Assembly (NCBI GenBank): GCA_024036415.1 | Contig: JAMWET010007188.1 | Coordinates: 62,001 to 126,000, forward strand | Reading direction: 5' to 3' | Length of the DNA: 64,000 bases | Source of the DNA: Prochilodus magdalenae | Taxonomy: Eukaryota > Chordata > Actinopteri > Characiformes > Prochilodontidae | Part shown: positions 32,937 to 45,973 of the stretch, one piece after another | Numbering within the stretch: position 1 is the first letter of the stretch | How the letters are laid out: every line of letters starts with the position of its first letter | Made by a program: the position numbers and the translations under genes | The notes under the pieces: model-generated | The model's input: only the letters and a program-made list of their open reading frames with translations | What the model was told of the DNA's origin: nothing | The model's database searches: none

Positions 32937-32999
32937 CTTTATCCCTCTACCTCCTCCTACAGGCTAACACTAATACAGTCCTACAGAGAGAGAGTGAGA

Positions 33000-34979
33000 G
33001 AGAGAGGCCGATCATCAAGTGCTGTTGTATTGGATGTTCCCATTATAATGTATAAACAGACTTAAGTTTCTGTCTACTAAAGATTTGTAACTCTTTACCT
33101 CTCAGCATGCATCAGGCATTTATCTGTACTAATTTAAAATACAGAGGCTTATAGCCAAGGGCCGGCCAGCAGTGGTTGTTGACATTTGTAACGAGGGGAG
33201 CTCAGAGGAAGGATCCATTAGGTAGGATTTATTCAAAAGTACAAAAATGTCAAAAACCGTGAAACACAAAAAATCCTAAAGTACAAAGCTCAGAAGATGT
33301 CCAAAACGAAACAAATCTCTAAAATCACAAAGCGCAGAAGTATCTCAAAAAATGACAAAAAGCCCAAAAGATTACGCAATATAACACAAAAGGAAACACA
33401 AAGATTATCAAAGGTATCAAAAGCTTACTAGAACTGAGGAATGCTAGGACAGCCTACAGCCCGGCAGATAATGCTCCACAAACACCCTGTGTACACCCTG
33501 AGACGACATGACACCATTATAGCATCTGGCCCTTTGGCCCATTTCCAAAACAATTGTTGTGCCAAATGCAAACTGCAAATAAAAACTGATGCAATGATGT
33601 ATAAATCATTCAAATTCTAAATTTGAAAATGAAAAAGAGAAATTAACACCAAGAAAACATAAAATAAAAGCAAAAGCTGAGAAATTGTCCATTGTTGCTT
33701 CCATCAATGCAAGTTAAGATACAAAAGTCATATGTCAACAATGCCCAGAAACACGGCTGACTTCTTTGGGGTTTAATCTGACATGGCCTTATTCACAGTG
33801 GAAATGTGTATGTGATCTGATGAGTGAACCTTTCAGATTGTTTATGGAAATAATAGACATTGTGTTCTCTGGGCCAAAGAACAAAACGACCATCCTGATT
33901 GTTACCAGTGTAAAGTTTAAAATTCAGAGTCTGTCGGGGGGTCTATTAGTGAGTAATCTGTAAAAGCACTTACACAGAGCAGAGTTTAGAGGAGCATATG
34001 ATGCCTTTTAGATGATGTCTTTTTCAGAGACCATCACTTATTTAAATCTGACATCACCAAAACAAAATCTATCTATTAAAACCATTAACACATCAACCAG
34101 TCAAAACTTCCTGCAACCCCCTTTACCATCCTGGCAGTATTTTCTGGATCAGCCACTGGGCCTGCCTGCGGAGCAGACCCGTCTCCACCTAAAATGTGCT
34201 GCATTATTAAGATGACACAATGACAATGCAGTTTTGTATGATTACACAGCTGAAGACTCGACAAACTTTTCACTTTCAAAATCAGATTCATTTGTGTCTT
34301 CATTCCCCAAGAGAATATAAGTGCTGTTTAAAGGAAAAGTGGTAGACATGATCCTGTCACGCCTTTACTGGACCATTTTGCAACAGGCATATTAGGAATG
34401 ACCGTATATGTACAGTTCACCAGGTAAATTATATCATAGTGTTCTATACCATTTTCAGTTTAACACTGCTGATAATGAGTTAATGAGTTAAAAGCTCACT
34501 GTACTCACACTTACTCTGTAGCTTATAAGAAAACTGTTCTAAGAACAATTAGTATCTGTTTTACTTACCTAATCACTCTTCATAAACTTCTTCCTCCTTA
34601 GATGAAATGGTGGGTCTATGTTTCAGAAAAGCAGCTGTTGTAACAAAAATCCATCATTTAGTAATGTAAAAGATTTTTTATTCTACTTGTACTTCCTTGT
34701 TTTTCCATGCTGTAAAAGTCCTGAAGCAGACTAAACTACATTCACCTTCAGACACTAAGGTGAACTAATCCCACTGAGCTCCAGCAGCACCAACTGTACT
34801 TTCTCCCTCATAATAGTTTCAGTTCAGATTGAATATTAATACAGCTGTGGAAGATCACCTCTGTAATGTCCAGCGTCAGGATCTAACACCTGAAGACGAT
34901 CTTTGTCCTCCTTGAAGTAGTTCATGAGTCAGAAGTTTCTCAGTAGTTTAATGATTATCTCTCACTCTCACTCTCACTC

Positions 34980-35018
<39 letters not shown>

Positions 35019-35510
35019 CCTTCTGTTAGCTGTGGCTTTTAGTACCTCCTCCTCCTGACCCTGCTACCACTCCTGCTATGGTTCTGACTGGAGATCACAG
35101 ATAAAGAGACTCTACAGACGTTCATATATTCAAATAGATCATAATACAGAGATTAATGAGTGAAGATTATTTGAACAGACACTCAGTGATGATTTACAGT
35201 AAAAAAGATGATAAACCTTCTTCCATACATATGCTCTCTGATAAACAGGACTGTGACACATCATTTATTCATGATGTTCTGGTTCTGTATTAATCAATAA
35301 TGACAACATTTTGTGACAAAATTAAAACTAACTCCTCTTCAGGCAGGAGATGTAAAGTTTTCTTTAACCTGAATGAAGCTTAAAAACCTGTTACTCTCTG
35401 TCATCACTGTTGCAGCACAATTTGAAATCAATTTGCACAAAACACATTATTAGTGCATTAATGAATTTGTGTATGTTGTTGTTTAAAACATGATTGGTTG
35501 GAAAACAGTA
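33000..35510. other. region upstream of Ig copy C
   Basis: No gene recognised. 33,170-33,420 is an AAA/CAAA-rich repeat-like block. Around 33,540-33,640 there is a decayed transposon-end-like sequence (CCAAAACAATTGTTGTGCCAAATG). A (CT)n tract lies at 34,959-35,014. Confidence 0.4.
34959..35014. repeat. (CTCACT)n/(CT)n microsatellite
   Basis: A CTCACT hexamer array grading into pure CT repeats. Confidence 0.95.
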
Positions 35511-35514
35511 TATA

Positions 35515-36890
35515 TTATTTGCCTTTATAACTTCTAGGCTGGATTATTGCAACACCCTTTTAGCCAGATGCTCAAATAAGGCTCTACATAAGCTCCAGCT
35601 AGTCCAGAATGCAGCTGCTAGAGTCCTTACTATACAAAAATATTACTACTACAAAAAAATATGATCACATTTTCCCAGTACTGTCCTCATTACACTGGCT
35701 ACCGGTTAAATTCCGTGTGGACAACAAGATTCTACTCTTAACATACAAATCAGTGAACGGTCTGGCCCCGCAGTATCTCAGCGAAGTACTTCACTCATAC
35801 GAACCCACACGTGCGCTCCGCTCACAAAATAACAGCCTGCTGACAGTACCTAGGTTCAGAAGAACCACAGCAGGCGGTCGAGCCTTTTCTTGTGTAGCCC
35901 CGAAACTCTGGAATCTTCTCCCTTTAACCGTTTGGGAATCAGACACACTCTCTACATTTAAAACTAGACTCAAAACTTACTTGTTTGCACAACATTTAGC
36001 TGATAACATCTGTTTACCGCTACATTTTACATTTCTCCATAAATGGACCAAATACCCTAACTTCTCTCCCTCTCATCTGTCTCTCTCTCTCCCTCTCCAT
36101 CTGTCTTCTCTATGAGCGGATCATTGCTGATGGACAACACTGAGGGGCTACCAGCGCAAAGGATTCCTCTCCAGGACTCTCAAGACTACACACACTCTAT
36201 TCAACAAGTCACAATATCTACCTCTTAATCCTCCTAATTGGTCTCTGTCTCTCTCTCTCTCACTTTCTTTTCTCTCTTTCCTTCTTTCTCTCTTTCTTTC
36301 CTCTTCTTAGTTAAGCACTAGAATTTCTCTGGAGCAATCACATCAGAACCCCCAGAACAGCTAGAGGCACCTGAGCATTAGCACCTCTGTGGGTCTCCTG
36401 CCCTGTTTCATCACCCGGTATGACTACACCCTTACACTGACCAGCGTCTGACTCTGATCTTAATTTTTCTATGGGTCGACTCCATCTTGCAGTTACTCCC
36501 TCCTGGACTAATCACACTGGATCTAATCAGACTGGATCTAATCAGACTGGATCTAATACATGTTCTAAGCTGCTTCTCCTGTTAGTTCTGTCTTTCTTGT
36601 CTCATCCGGGATCGACCTGAGGAGGCTGGGTTCCACCCTTGAGCCTGGTTCCTCTCGAGGTTTGTTCCTTACTCAAGGGAGTTTTTTTCTCGCCACTGTT
36701 GCCTCTGGCTTGCTCAAGGGGGGCTTGGACCCGGTTTTCTCCCACCCCCCACACTCAAATGTCTGTACATTAACTTTGTGTTTTTCTTTTCTTTTCTATA
36801 ACAAATTGATTATCGGTGAAGCTGCTTTGAGGCAACATTGGTTGTGAGACAAAAAGCGCTGGACAAATAAACATTGATTGATTGATTTAT
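35515..36890 (+). mobile_element. 3' end of an L2-like LINE
   Basis: Plus-strand translation gives ITSRLDYCNTLLARC, then KLQLVQNAAARVLT, a frameshift near 35,640, and then YDHIFPVLSSLHWLPVKFRV, LLLTYKSVNGLAPQYLSEVL and FSCVAPKLWNLLPL. This is the conserved C-terminal part of an L2-like fish LINE reverse transcriptase. The coding part ends near 36,115, followed by a roughly 750-bp 3' UTR and an (ATTG)n tail at about 36,873-36,886. 5'-truncated and frameshifted. The longest frame begins at 35,609. Confidence 0.82.
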
Positions 36891-36949
36891 TATTTCTTGT
36901 GGCAAGAAAAAGTAGGCCTCTCTGAGCCCTGTGGAATTATTTACCTTTA

Positions 36950-39290
36950 CAGTTGGGCTTATAAGTTTGTGAACTCTTTATAATGTTCTATATTTCTGCA
37001 TACATTTGCCTTAAATTTAATCAAGATTTTACAAAATATATTAGTCTTGGTCATTTATTTATTAATGAAGGTGCAGTATTTGCATTTCTGTAAGTGGCAA
37101 AAGTATGAACCTTCGCTTTCAGTATCTGGTGCGGCCTTTTTGTTCAGCAATAACTGCAACTAAACGTTTCTGGTAACTCTTAATTAGTCCTGTACATCAG
37201 CTCATTGTAGCCCATTCTTCCAAACAAAACAGCTTCACACTCTGGTACGGTGATGGGTTTCCTCCTATGAACTGCTTGCTTCCAACAACATCCACAGACT
37301 CTCATCCTAATCTCTGGATTTTTAACATGCAACACAAGAGACAATCAAACACTGGACATGTTTTACACCAACACTTAAGATGTGTACAACACATCTCCCC
37401 TGGGCAAGTCTGACCACAACCTGGTACATCTCCTGCCTGTCTACAAACCCATGTTCACAGGCATCCAGCCAAAACAAAACAAGAGAGAAGTTTGTCTGAT
37501 GAGGCTTATGAGGCTCTGAAGCACTACTTTGAAACTACAGCCTGGGAGGTTCTCCGCAAGTCACACAGTCACAACAGGAAGTTGACAGCCTCACAAACTG
37601 CATCACAGACTACATAAACTTCTGTGTGGAGAACACAGTGCCCACTAATGAATGGAGGATACAGAAAAGGATACAGAAGGAACTGAGAAGGAAAATCAGA
37701 GAGAGCGAGAACCATTACAGGAAGAAAATGGAAGGTAGCTGCAGCAGTACAATCTGAGTGGAGTCTGGAGGGGCTTAAAAACCATCTCAGGATTTAAAGA
37801 ATCCAACAGGCAGCCTGAGGGAGACCCACAATGGGCAAACAACCTAAATGCCTTCAACAGATTCGATCTGGCATCTGCCCCTTCCTCTGACCAGCCCACA
37901 CCACTGTATTCATTGCCCAGCACTCAAGATCTTATCTGTCCTTCACTAGAGAGCAAGTGAGGAGAAGATGAAGATGAAGTTGAGGAAGGCAGTAGGTCCA
38001 GATACAATCAATACTGGACTCCTGAGACCTGTATACATCTTGTACTTACTGCCAACATCACTACACTTCTCATACTCTGACTGTATTTATTTAGGTGAAT
38101 GCCAAGATTATCAGTATTTATATAACTGGTAACTGTGAAATATCTATACAATATCTGTGCAATATCTTTCAGTAACTGTGCAATATATACACTGTGTAAT
38201 TACACATGTAAAATTGTTCATTTGTATAATTTATTTTGATGCTTTTTGCCAAACAATGGAGATTTAAATGTATTTATAATTATATTTTATATCTTATTTA
38301 TATAATTTCTTATTCTAATATTTTGCATTTTGTATTTTGTATAATTTGTACTTTTGTCTACCTCCTGCTCTGTATCTGTTTACTGTATATTCTGCTGTAA
38401 CAACGCAAATGTCCCCATGTAGGATAATAAAAGGCTCTTATCTTCTCTTATTACAGGTTCCTCCATGACATTTCTATTGGATTAAGGTCAGGACTTTGAC
38501 TTTACATTTGCAAAACATTAACTTTGTATAACTCATATAAACCAAAAAGTTCAGTTTTGGTCTCATCCATCCACAAAACAATGTTCCAATAGCCTTCTGG
38601 CTTGTTTATGTAATCTTTAGCAAACTGCAGATGCACAGTAATGGTCTTTTTGGAAGGCTGCCATACCCACCATTGTTGTTCTTTGTTTTCCTGATGGTGG
38701 ACTCATAAACATTTACATCAGTCAGTGTGAGAAAGGCCTTTAGCTGCTTAGAAGTTACCTTGAGTTTCTTTGTGACTATTACACAGCTTACTCTTGGAAT
38801 CATCTGTGTTGGTGAATGTCCTGGGGAGGGTAATAATTTTCCTAAATTTCCTCCATTTGAACAGAATCTGTCTGACTGTGGATTGGTGGAGGCCAAACGG
38901 TTTTGTAACCTGTTCCAGCCTAATGAGTATCACCAACTTTTCTTCTGAGGTTCTCAGAAATCTCCTTTCTTTGTGCCATGGTACAACCCTACAAACGTTG
39001 TGAGAAGATCAGACAGGGCGCCCACTCACACTTGATTCTTAACGCACTGATTGAAAACACCTGACTCTAATTTCACCTTGAAATGATCTCCTAATCCTAA
39101 AGGTTCACATACTTTTACCACATTTTCCTTAATATAAATGACCAAGTCTAATAGTTTAATCTCATTAGTTTGAATTGGTTATCCTCGTTTTGTTTTAGGA
39201 CTTGTGTGAAAATCTGACAGTTTTAGATTAAAATTATGCAAAAATATAGAAAATTCTAAAGAGTTTAAAAACATGTGCTCAGGAGTACCA
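36950..39290 (-). mobile_element. Tc1-like element interrupted by a LINE
   Basis: Left end CAGTTGGGCTTATAAGTTTG at 36,950 follows a TA. The right end near 39,290 is a diverged inverted counterpart. Minus-strand transposase remains are split: a C-terminal part at 37,120-37,282 and an N-terminal part at 38,454-38,990 with QVTKPFGLHQSTVRQILFKW (helix-turn-helix). Sequence lost to the LINE at 37,282 resumes at 38,454. Several stops; inactive. Confidence 0.75.
37283..38453 (+). mobile_element. LINE nested inside the Tc1-like element
   Basis: The plus strand shows endonuclease C-terminal remains (LGKSDHNLVHLLPVYKP near 37,400-37,450), a linker with KELRRKIRESENHYRKKMEG (near 37,680), GLKTISGFK, and the RT-domain start KAVGPD near 37,990. 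It then jumps to a 3' UTR ending GGATAATAAAAGGCTCTTAT. Most of the RT is deleted and several frames are used. It inserted into the older transposon, as the Tc1 sequence continues directly on both sides. Confidence 0.72.
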
Positions 39291-39449
39291 TGGAAACCTA
39301 CTGTTACTTAACACAGATACATAGCTGCTGCAAGTTTCTGATTTCAAACCGGAAATGGATTGAACGCAAGAACTTATTGATTTTCATGTTGGAATCAGAC
39401 TCTGATGATGATGTTGAGTTTATGTAGAGTGAACTTCTGGAACACTTAC

Positions 39450-39773
39450 CCCAGACTACTACTGTACACTCCTCTGTTGTGTCTCCATTGGTGACCTGAC
39501 ACAGATAATCTCCTATATCTGACTCTCTGCAGTCTCTGATCTGTAAGGAGACGTTTCCTCTCTGCAGCTCCTGAGTGAACAGACTCACTCTGCCCTTGTA
39601 GCCCCTCCCCTCTGTCACCTGCCTGTTCTTATAGAGACAAACACAGTCTGTCTTCTGACACCACCTGATCTCAATGTTAACAGCACTGAGTTCAGGAGAC
39701 AGGTGACAGGAGAGAGTGACCAGAGAGCGAGACTGATTGTCTACATCACATGGTCAAGTGAGTGTAAAGTGAT
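39450..39773 (-). pseudogene. V-set immunoglobulin exon, copy B, with stop codon
   Basis: A 324-nt Ig exon with acceptor CTACGCAG and donor GTAAGTGT, phase 1 at both ends, aligned along its length to copies at 32.5 and 53.9 kb. The sixth complete codon, Gly in the others, is TGA (HFTLT*), and the normally WFKE core reads WCQK. The rest is intact (GRGYKGRVSLFTQELQRGN, DIGDYLCQV). No partner ATG exon or GIMAP exon is seen within the copy. A pseudogene unless the exon is skipped. Confidence 0.82.
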
Positions 39774-40219
39774 CTGCGTAGAAACACACACACATTAAAA
39801 TTCTACATGTGCTGTAACAGCATGGCTTCATAGACACAGCGTGTGTGTTTGAGTAGCCTGCCTGCAGTCCAGAACTGCCTCCTACTGATAATATGTGGTG
39901 CATCATGAAGAAGAAAATCAGACAATGACGACCCCAGACCATTGAGCAGCTTAGGTTTCTAGATTTCTGAGATAAGAAACTTCTCTCTGTGAAGTAAATG
40001 AACTAAATGTAAACACAGCAAATTAACAGTAACACTTATACCACATTTAAGCTAAAAACTAAATACATATATATGCATATATACATGCATGACACATTTT
40101 CCTGATATGCACCAACAAGCTTTTCACCAACATCACCTAATCGGGAACTGCTGATAGGAGAGACAGGGGACAGAGAGGATGAGCTAGAGGAAGAGTGGTA
40201 GAGAGAGGAGGAGGAGTAT

Positions 40220-40910
40220 AAATGTGGTTGTAGTGATTGTAATGATGTTTTCATCAGAATGAGCCTCAGAAAGTCAAATATACAGGTCTGAAGATTAATA
40301 AAAGATGAACTCGCTTTAGAGGATCAGTTTTAGAGTGGAATAGCCGAGGGGAGCTAACAGCTACGCTAACCGTATCTCAGGTGAACTGAGCAGCGTTAGC
40401 AGCAGCTACCTTTAAACAGTGGATACAGTAATAACGGTTCTGAGGTAAATGTGGGTGTAGTGATTGTAGTGGGGTGAGTATTCATCAGAATGACCCTCAG
40501 AAAGTTAAATATACAGGTCTGAAGATTAATAAAAATGTACTCACTTTAGAGGATCAGTTTTAGAGTGAAATAGCTGAGGGGAGCTAACAGCTAGGCTAAC
40601 CGTATCTCAGGTGAACTGAGCAGCGTTAGCAGCAGCTAGCTTTAAACAGTGGATACAGTAATAACAGCTCTGAGGTAAATGTGAGTGTAGTGATTGTAGT
40701 AGGGTGTGTGTTTATCAGAATGACCCTCAGAAAGTTAAAATATACAGGTCTGAAGATTAATAAAAGATGAACTCGCTTTAGAGAATCTGTTTTAGAGTGA
40801 AATAGCTGAGGGTAGCTAACAGCTAGGCTAACCGTATCTCAGGTGAACTGAGCAGGGTTAGCAGCAGCTAGCACTAAACAGTGGATACAGTAATAACAGT
40901 TCTGAGGTAA
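40220..40910. repeat. three-copy tandem repeat, about 229 bp
   Basis: Three head-to-tail units starting near 40,220, 40,448 and 40,678, each with GTAGTGATTGTA, CAGGTCTGAAGATTAATAAA, GCTAACAGCTA and AGCAGCAGCTA blocks. Units differ by scattered substitutions. No coding potential. Confidence 0.9.
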
Positions 40911-40914
40911 ATGT

Positions 40915-41955
40915 GAGGTAACTGGTCATGTGACTGTATTAGTATACTACACTGTATGTCTAAACCTGTTACTGTACTGTATACTACACACAGGGGGCGC
41001 ATACAGTGTGCAGTACATACTACTGTAGTATCCAGTGTGCAGTATAGCAGTGTACTATTTAATATACAGCCCGCGAGTCACATCAACAAAAAAAAAAAAC
41101 ACATGGTCACGTGATTCATGTACATATCAGACAGTTCCAGGAAGTTATTAACAGGAAATTAGATCAGATAACCTACAGAGGCAGAACTGTGATTTTAGTT
41201 AACTTGTAATCAATAAAACATTAATCTACAGTATTCATACAGCATACCGGCATGTATGTACTTATATCAGTGTGTTTTAAGTAAAACTGGCTGCAGTTTG
41301 AGGATCAGTGTGGACAGCTAGAGTTACCTGTCTTCCTGATATTGCTTTGGAGTCTTTAACATCTTTAGTCCATGGTGGTTTCAGTTCATCTCATGCAGAC
41401 TGAGGGCCCATCTAGTAATGACTGATGTAAACTATGATATTTAGAGAGGACAGAAGGAAGAGAGCCTATAGAACCCTCCCTTTGACTTGTATTTGGCAGT
41501 AAACACCATAAAACACATCAGATCCAGAGAGGACAAGACACGTCAACACACATTTATATACCCTCTCTTTTTACAATGCACTTATTTACCTCAATTAATT
41601 AATTAATTTATCTCTAATAAACATAAAAGATGTTAAACTGTTTATCTGTGCCCTTTTTTCTGTGTTGTTCCCGCATACATTCTCCACCCTGGTTGGCTGT
41701 CCTGCATGGGGACGCTCCAATAACTCAGAAGAAGGAATATGAATGTTCGGTTCCCCCACCGAAATGGAGAGGAGAAAACATTGTTGGCTCAACACAGCAG
41801 GAGTAATCATACCATTATGAAAGATCACAACAATAAAAAATATGGCAAGGCAATCATATTCAAACACTGCATTTACACTAATCACAAATGAAGACCACAC
41901 CGTCGGGCAGCTTAATGTTCTCTTTATTAAAAGTAAGGAACAGGGAGATATAAAC
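40915..41955. other. non-coding gap
   Basis: AT-rich unique-looking sequence with no exon or element recognised. TACTACACTGTATGT/CAGTATAGCAGTGTACT phrases near 40,950-41,060 form imperfect palindromes. Confidence 0.4.
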
Positions 41956-41958
41956 AAA

Positions 41959-42104
41959 ACCCATGGAGCTGAGATGCAGGGAGAGAAAACCCAGGGAGCT
42001 GAGATGCAGGGAGAGAAAACCCAGGGAGCTGAGATGCAGGGAGAGAAAACCCAGGGGGCTGAGATGCAGGGAGACAAAACCCAGGGGGCTGAGATGCAGG
42101 GTAA
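41959..42104. repeat. 30-bp minisatellite, about five copies
   Basis: Unit GAGCTGAGATGCAGGGAGAG plus AAAACCCAGG, repeated with few changes. Because 30 is a multiple of three, open frames cross it on both strands (AEMQGEKTQG units). These are artefacts of the repeat. Confidence 0.92.
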
Positions 42105-42109
42105 GGCTG

Positions 42110-43940
42110 CTGCCTCATGTAAGGGAGTCTTCAGACTTCATTGAGTTCCCCTGTGGTGCTGAAAGAGAGAGAGTGAGAGGGAGAAAAAGACAGGAGAGGA
42201 AGGATTAGACAGATAGAGGGGTGGACAGGAAATGATGTTGGGAAATGTTCCTCAGTTTAAATTCTAGTACTAAAGTTACAGCTGTTGGTGCTGATGTCCA
42301 CCAGTTTAGTGGGTGTTGATCCACTAACTCGCTTTAATGTTAACTTGATTCAGATCTGCTGATAATATACAGTCTGAATACTTAACATGTCTAACCTACT
42401 GAAACTGAATCACAGAGCTCTGTTCTGCTGCACCTCTACTGCTCAGCTAGTATTTGCTGCTAACTTTGTCCACTAAGAAGAACAGAGATGACGCGACTCT
42501 CTCTACATGGCTCTGGACGCCAAGTCTTGTGGTTGGTTAGCCTACTAACCAATGAATCAACAGTAACCATTGAGACCCTGGCACGTGTAAAACTCTTTGC
42601 AGTTGGAGGTTAGCACAGTGGCTAATCTGATTGGCTAATCTGACTGGAATTTCTCACTAACATTAAATAATCTTCTATCATAAGATGAATCTATAACCAG
42701 CACACCGTCTTGCAGTAATGCTTGATACGTAAAGCAGGTCTTGGGCCACAAATCAGTTCCTTATACGTTCCTTATACAGGTTTACTCATAATAAAGTCTT
42801 ATGATTAAATAAACAATAGATGGATATTTAGTAGTAATGCATGATATATCGGCAGCCAATATATTATTTGCTGATATATGGACTATTTTCAGTTATTGTC
42901 ATCGGTTCGATATTGGAATTTTAGCTGATATTACAACCGGTAACTTTTTAACCGCCTTTTTTCCTTACTAATATTATTTTGCACTGACGCATGTACACTT
43001 GGGCCCCCGTGCTGTACGTATTTCACAGTGTAAGCAGAGCACAACAGAACCACAGCTAGCATTAGCAAGAAAATGGGAGCAGCAGCCAGTGTCTATTAAA
43101 CAGCCACTGGAATGTGGCAGGAGATTTGAGTAGGGTCCTCCAGCAGGAGGACTCTGTGACGTCATCTGGGGTCTCAAGTTAAGTTTGGTTTTTAAAGGTC
43201 CACGGCGCCATTTATGTTTATGTTTACTGTGTTAGCTTATTGCTAGCCATTGCGCATTTACAGGTAGAATAGTGTACTTACTGTAAGCTTTTAATGATTA
43301 TGCCATCGTGTATTGAAAGCAAGTAAACGCAAGAATAGTTAAAGCAGTTTTTGAAAATCGAGAGAAAGATCCTTAAAAGCTAGTCTGACATTAACTTTAT
43401 CATTTTCTCTGACAATGTCTTCTTCTATATCTTCTCAGCCTCTGCCGTGATGTCTATGCTGAAAACACTGAGCTAGTTTCTTCTTATAGCTAGTAGGGAT
43501 GGGTGGATCAATACCTAAATATCAATACTTAGATAATGGCGTTTACTTTTAAGAATCGATTCCCCTGTTTGATCTACTCGGACTGGATTAGTTTTACATG
43601 GGTAGATGGGGTAATTTAGTTTTAGTACAGCATGTCGGTAAAATTCATGAACGATACACACGGGTTAAGAAATCTCAGAATAAATGACTGAGATGGTAGT
43701 GGCTACTCCATTTACGCACTGCCATCACCTCCAAACAAATGTGCAGCTTTTCCTGCTCACAACTATAAAACATGCCGCCGATCAAAGGAAAGAAAACATC
43801 AGCTGGACAAGGGCTGAGTCTAATGTCAGTTTGGGGTGAAAGTCGCTTTCAAAAGCAGTTCATACAAATGGTACCTAACCATTCTGTCTGGGAAGTCATA
43901 TTTTAAGAGGTTGCCTGAATTATTCCTCTGTCATGGTGGC
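42110..43940. other. non-coding gap
   Basis: No gene recognised. 43,140-43,230 (GTGACGTCATCTGGGG, GGCGCCATTT) contains a CRE-like and a YY1-like motif, possibly a fragment of a promoter or LTR. Confidence 0.35.
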
Positions 43941-44319
43941 AGACTCTCAACAGAACTGCAGCACAGAACAGCAGACGAAGCTGAACCACCAGAACCTTTC
44001 AGTCTAGAACCCAACAGCAGATCCTAAAGACCTTAGAGTATATGTAGTTCCTCTGCAGCATCTGCTATAACATATCTACAGTAGTCCAAACCACCAATCT
44101 GTCTTAACCAGAACAGCGTGATAGAAAGAAGTCTCTTAACACTGTAGCAGAGTGATCTGAACATATGACTGTAAATATGAAATATGATTTATTAACTTAC
44201 ACTATAACACCATTATAACATTATTAATAACTAATAACTGATTAATTCACTATATCAAAAATAAATCAGAATTTAACAGGTTTGACAGTAACTGATGTTG
44301 TATCTCCTTTAAAACTCAC

Positions 44320-44379
44320 AGACTCCATCTTCTTCATTCTCTCCTTCATTCTCTCCTCTTCGGTCCATTTTCCGTTAAT
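44320..44379 (-). pseudogene. damaged paralogue of the 61-nt exon (60 nt)
   Basis: Acceptor TTTCACAG and donor GTGAGTTTTAAAGG. Reads INGKWTEEERMKERMKKMES. Compared with the 24.5-kb copy, bases encoding the final VLLT before the donor are deleted, changing the exit phase from 1 to 0. It has no GIMAP exon to join. Confidence 0.7.
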
Positions 44380-44520
44380 CTGTGAAATTTATGTGAATAA
44401 AACAGTGTCATAATTTCATGATGTTTAATGTGTCAGTATTAATTACTGAGAGCTGATGTGTTTAGGAACATTATACTAATATTGATGTATGTTAATATAC
44501 ATCAGTATCAGTAAACTCAC

Positions 44521-44544
44521 CTGCCAGACAAGGAAAACAAATAC
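44521..44544 (-). pseudogene. paralogous 24-nt microexon
   Basis: Acceptor CCTTGCCAG, donor GTGAGTTT. Reads VFVFLVWQ, more hydrophobic than its YVCVQQ counterpart. Same place relative to neighbouring exon as at 24,736. Confidence 0.45.
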
Positions 44545-45973
44545 CTGGCAAGGAAAAACAGATGAGTGAACAAACTGAACATCATGTATTTAAATTAGAT
44601 GAAATTACAGCTGTTCAGTTCACCTGAACACCAGTGTGTGAGTGTGTGTTCCTGTAACACCTATCATTTTGGTCAGTGTGATGTGACCTCTCCCTGACCA
44701 TCATAAATCAGAGGAGTGTAATATAAAGAGTCAGAAAAAGTCTGAATAACAAACATGTTTCCAAAAAGTTGTGCAGCGGTGCCAAATGTAAATGCAAATC
44801 ATTTAGATTTAGGTGAAAATGGCTCATAAACAAAATGTGAAAAAATTTTTTTGTTTTTGTGTTTTTTATCAAATAAAAAATGTTTTTAATTTTTTTAATT
44901 TCACTGCAGCAACACATTTAAACCATGTTAGGGTGGGGCAACAAAAGACCAGCAAAGAGAATCTGCAGGACAAGGCCCTAAGCCAACAATAATAGGCTGT
45001 GATCTTAATCATCCTAAGTGGATTTCACTTCCAGTTCAGTGCCAGATGGAGAGGGAGTCCGCATGTTAGTAATATAACTGAATAACAGTTAATAATAATG
45101 CTTTATGATAATAATAATAAAAAGGACAAAAAGAAGAACAGTAAATAAAGCTAATTAATAATATCAATACAAACGTATATGTTCCTCAGTTTACTTCACA
45201 GTCCTAATGACAGTATTTGTCTCTAGTCCAACTGGACACATTTAACCAATCAAATTTGTGCATGAATCAGTAAAATCCATGAACAGCCTAGGGGAAGATC
45301 GGTGATGGTGATAACTCAAACTGCAGTGAAGGTGGCAACTGTTCAGTGGATACTGTTACTGAGTCACCGTTTGAGAGACTGCACTGTACACGAGGTAGAG
45401 CGGCTGGTATCAGTGCTGCTTTGTGTTCAGATCCAACTAGTTCACCTCAGCGATGAGCTAATAATAGTCACTTGTACAGAGACTCACCTAAACAGGCAGA
45501 TAGTGTGTGTGAGTGTGCAGAAGCTCCTGCTGTGTGAGTGTTCAGGGCTGTGTTCAGTAACGGAGGAGAGGAGAACTACAGTAATGAGAGACACTCTAAT
45601 GATAATGATGTACTGATGATGGAACACCTCAAATATCCCATCATCCCATAGGAACAGTGACATCACTCCCAACAGAGTCCAGACTGCTTTTATTTGTAGT
45701 GTCTTTTTCTCCTCAGTAAACTTCACTGTCTCTACATTTCTGCTGTGCAGTGGGATTATGCACAGGAGCATTGTGGGAAGGAAGGAGGGAGATGGAGGTA
45801 ATCAGGAAGTGATGATTCTGAGATCAGAGACTTTGTTGATGGTGTAAATATGAACTGAAGTACAATATGATGTGTGTGTTAGACGTCTGTATCAGAGTGT
45901 AATGTATGTGATGAGTGTGTAAATCAGTCGTTTACCAGCAGTGAAAGAATAAATACACTTATTTACTACTCAC

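Larger units (their letters stand above)
43950..44640. repeat. segmental duplication of 24,120-24,830
   Basis: Matches the region just upstream of the GIMAP exon (CTGAACCACCAGAACCTTTCAG near 43,980 and 24,161; AAAACTCAC exon borders). The duplication ends near 43,950, before the GIMAP exon would begin, so this copy lacks it. The Tc1-like element present at 24,831 is absent here. Confidence 0.8.

Noticed and set aside
41595..42208. Repetitive open frames on both strands (AEMQGEKTQG, SPCISAPWVF)
   Set aside because: A consequence of a 30-bp minisatellite whose period is a multiple of three.
45302..45771. Frames of about 100 codons on both strands
   Set aside because: No recognisable domain, unlike composition, and they overlap in opposite directions next to a duplicated intronic block.
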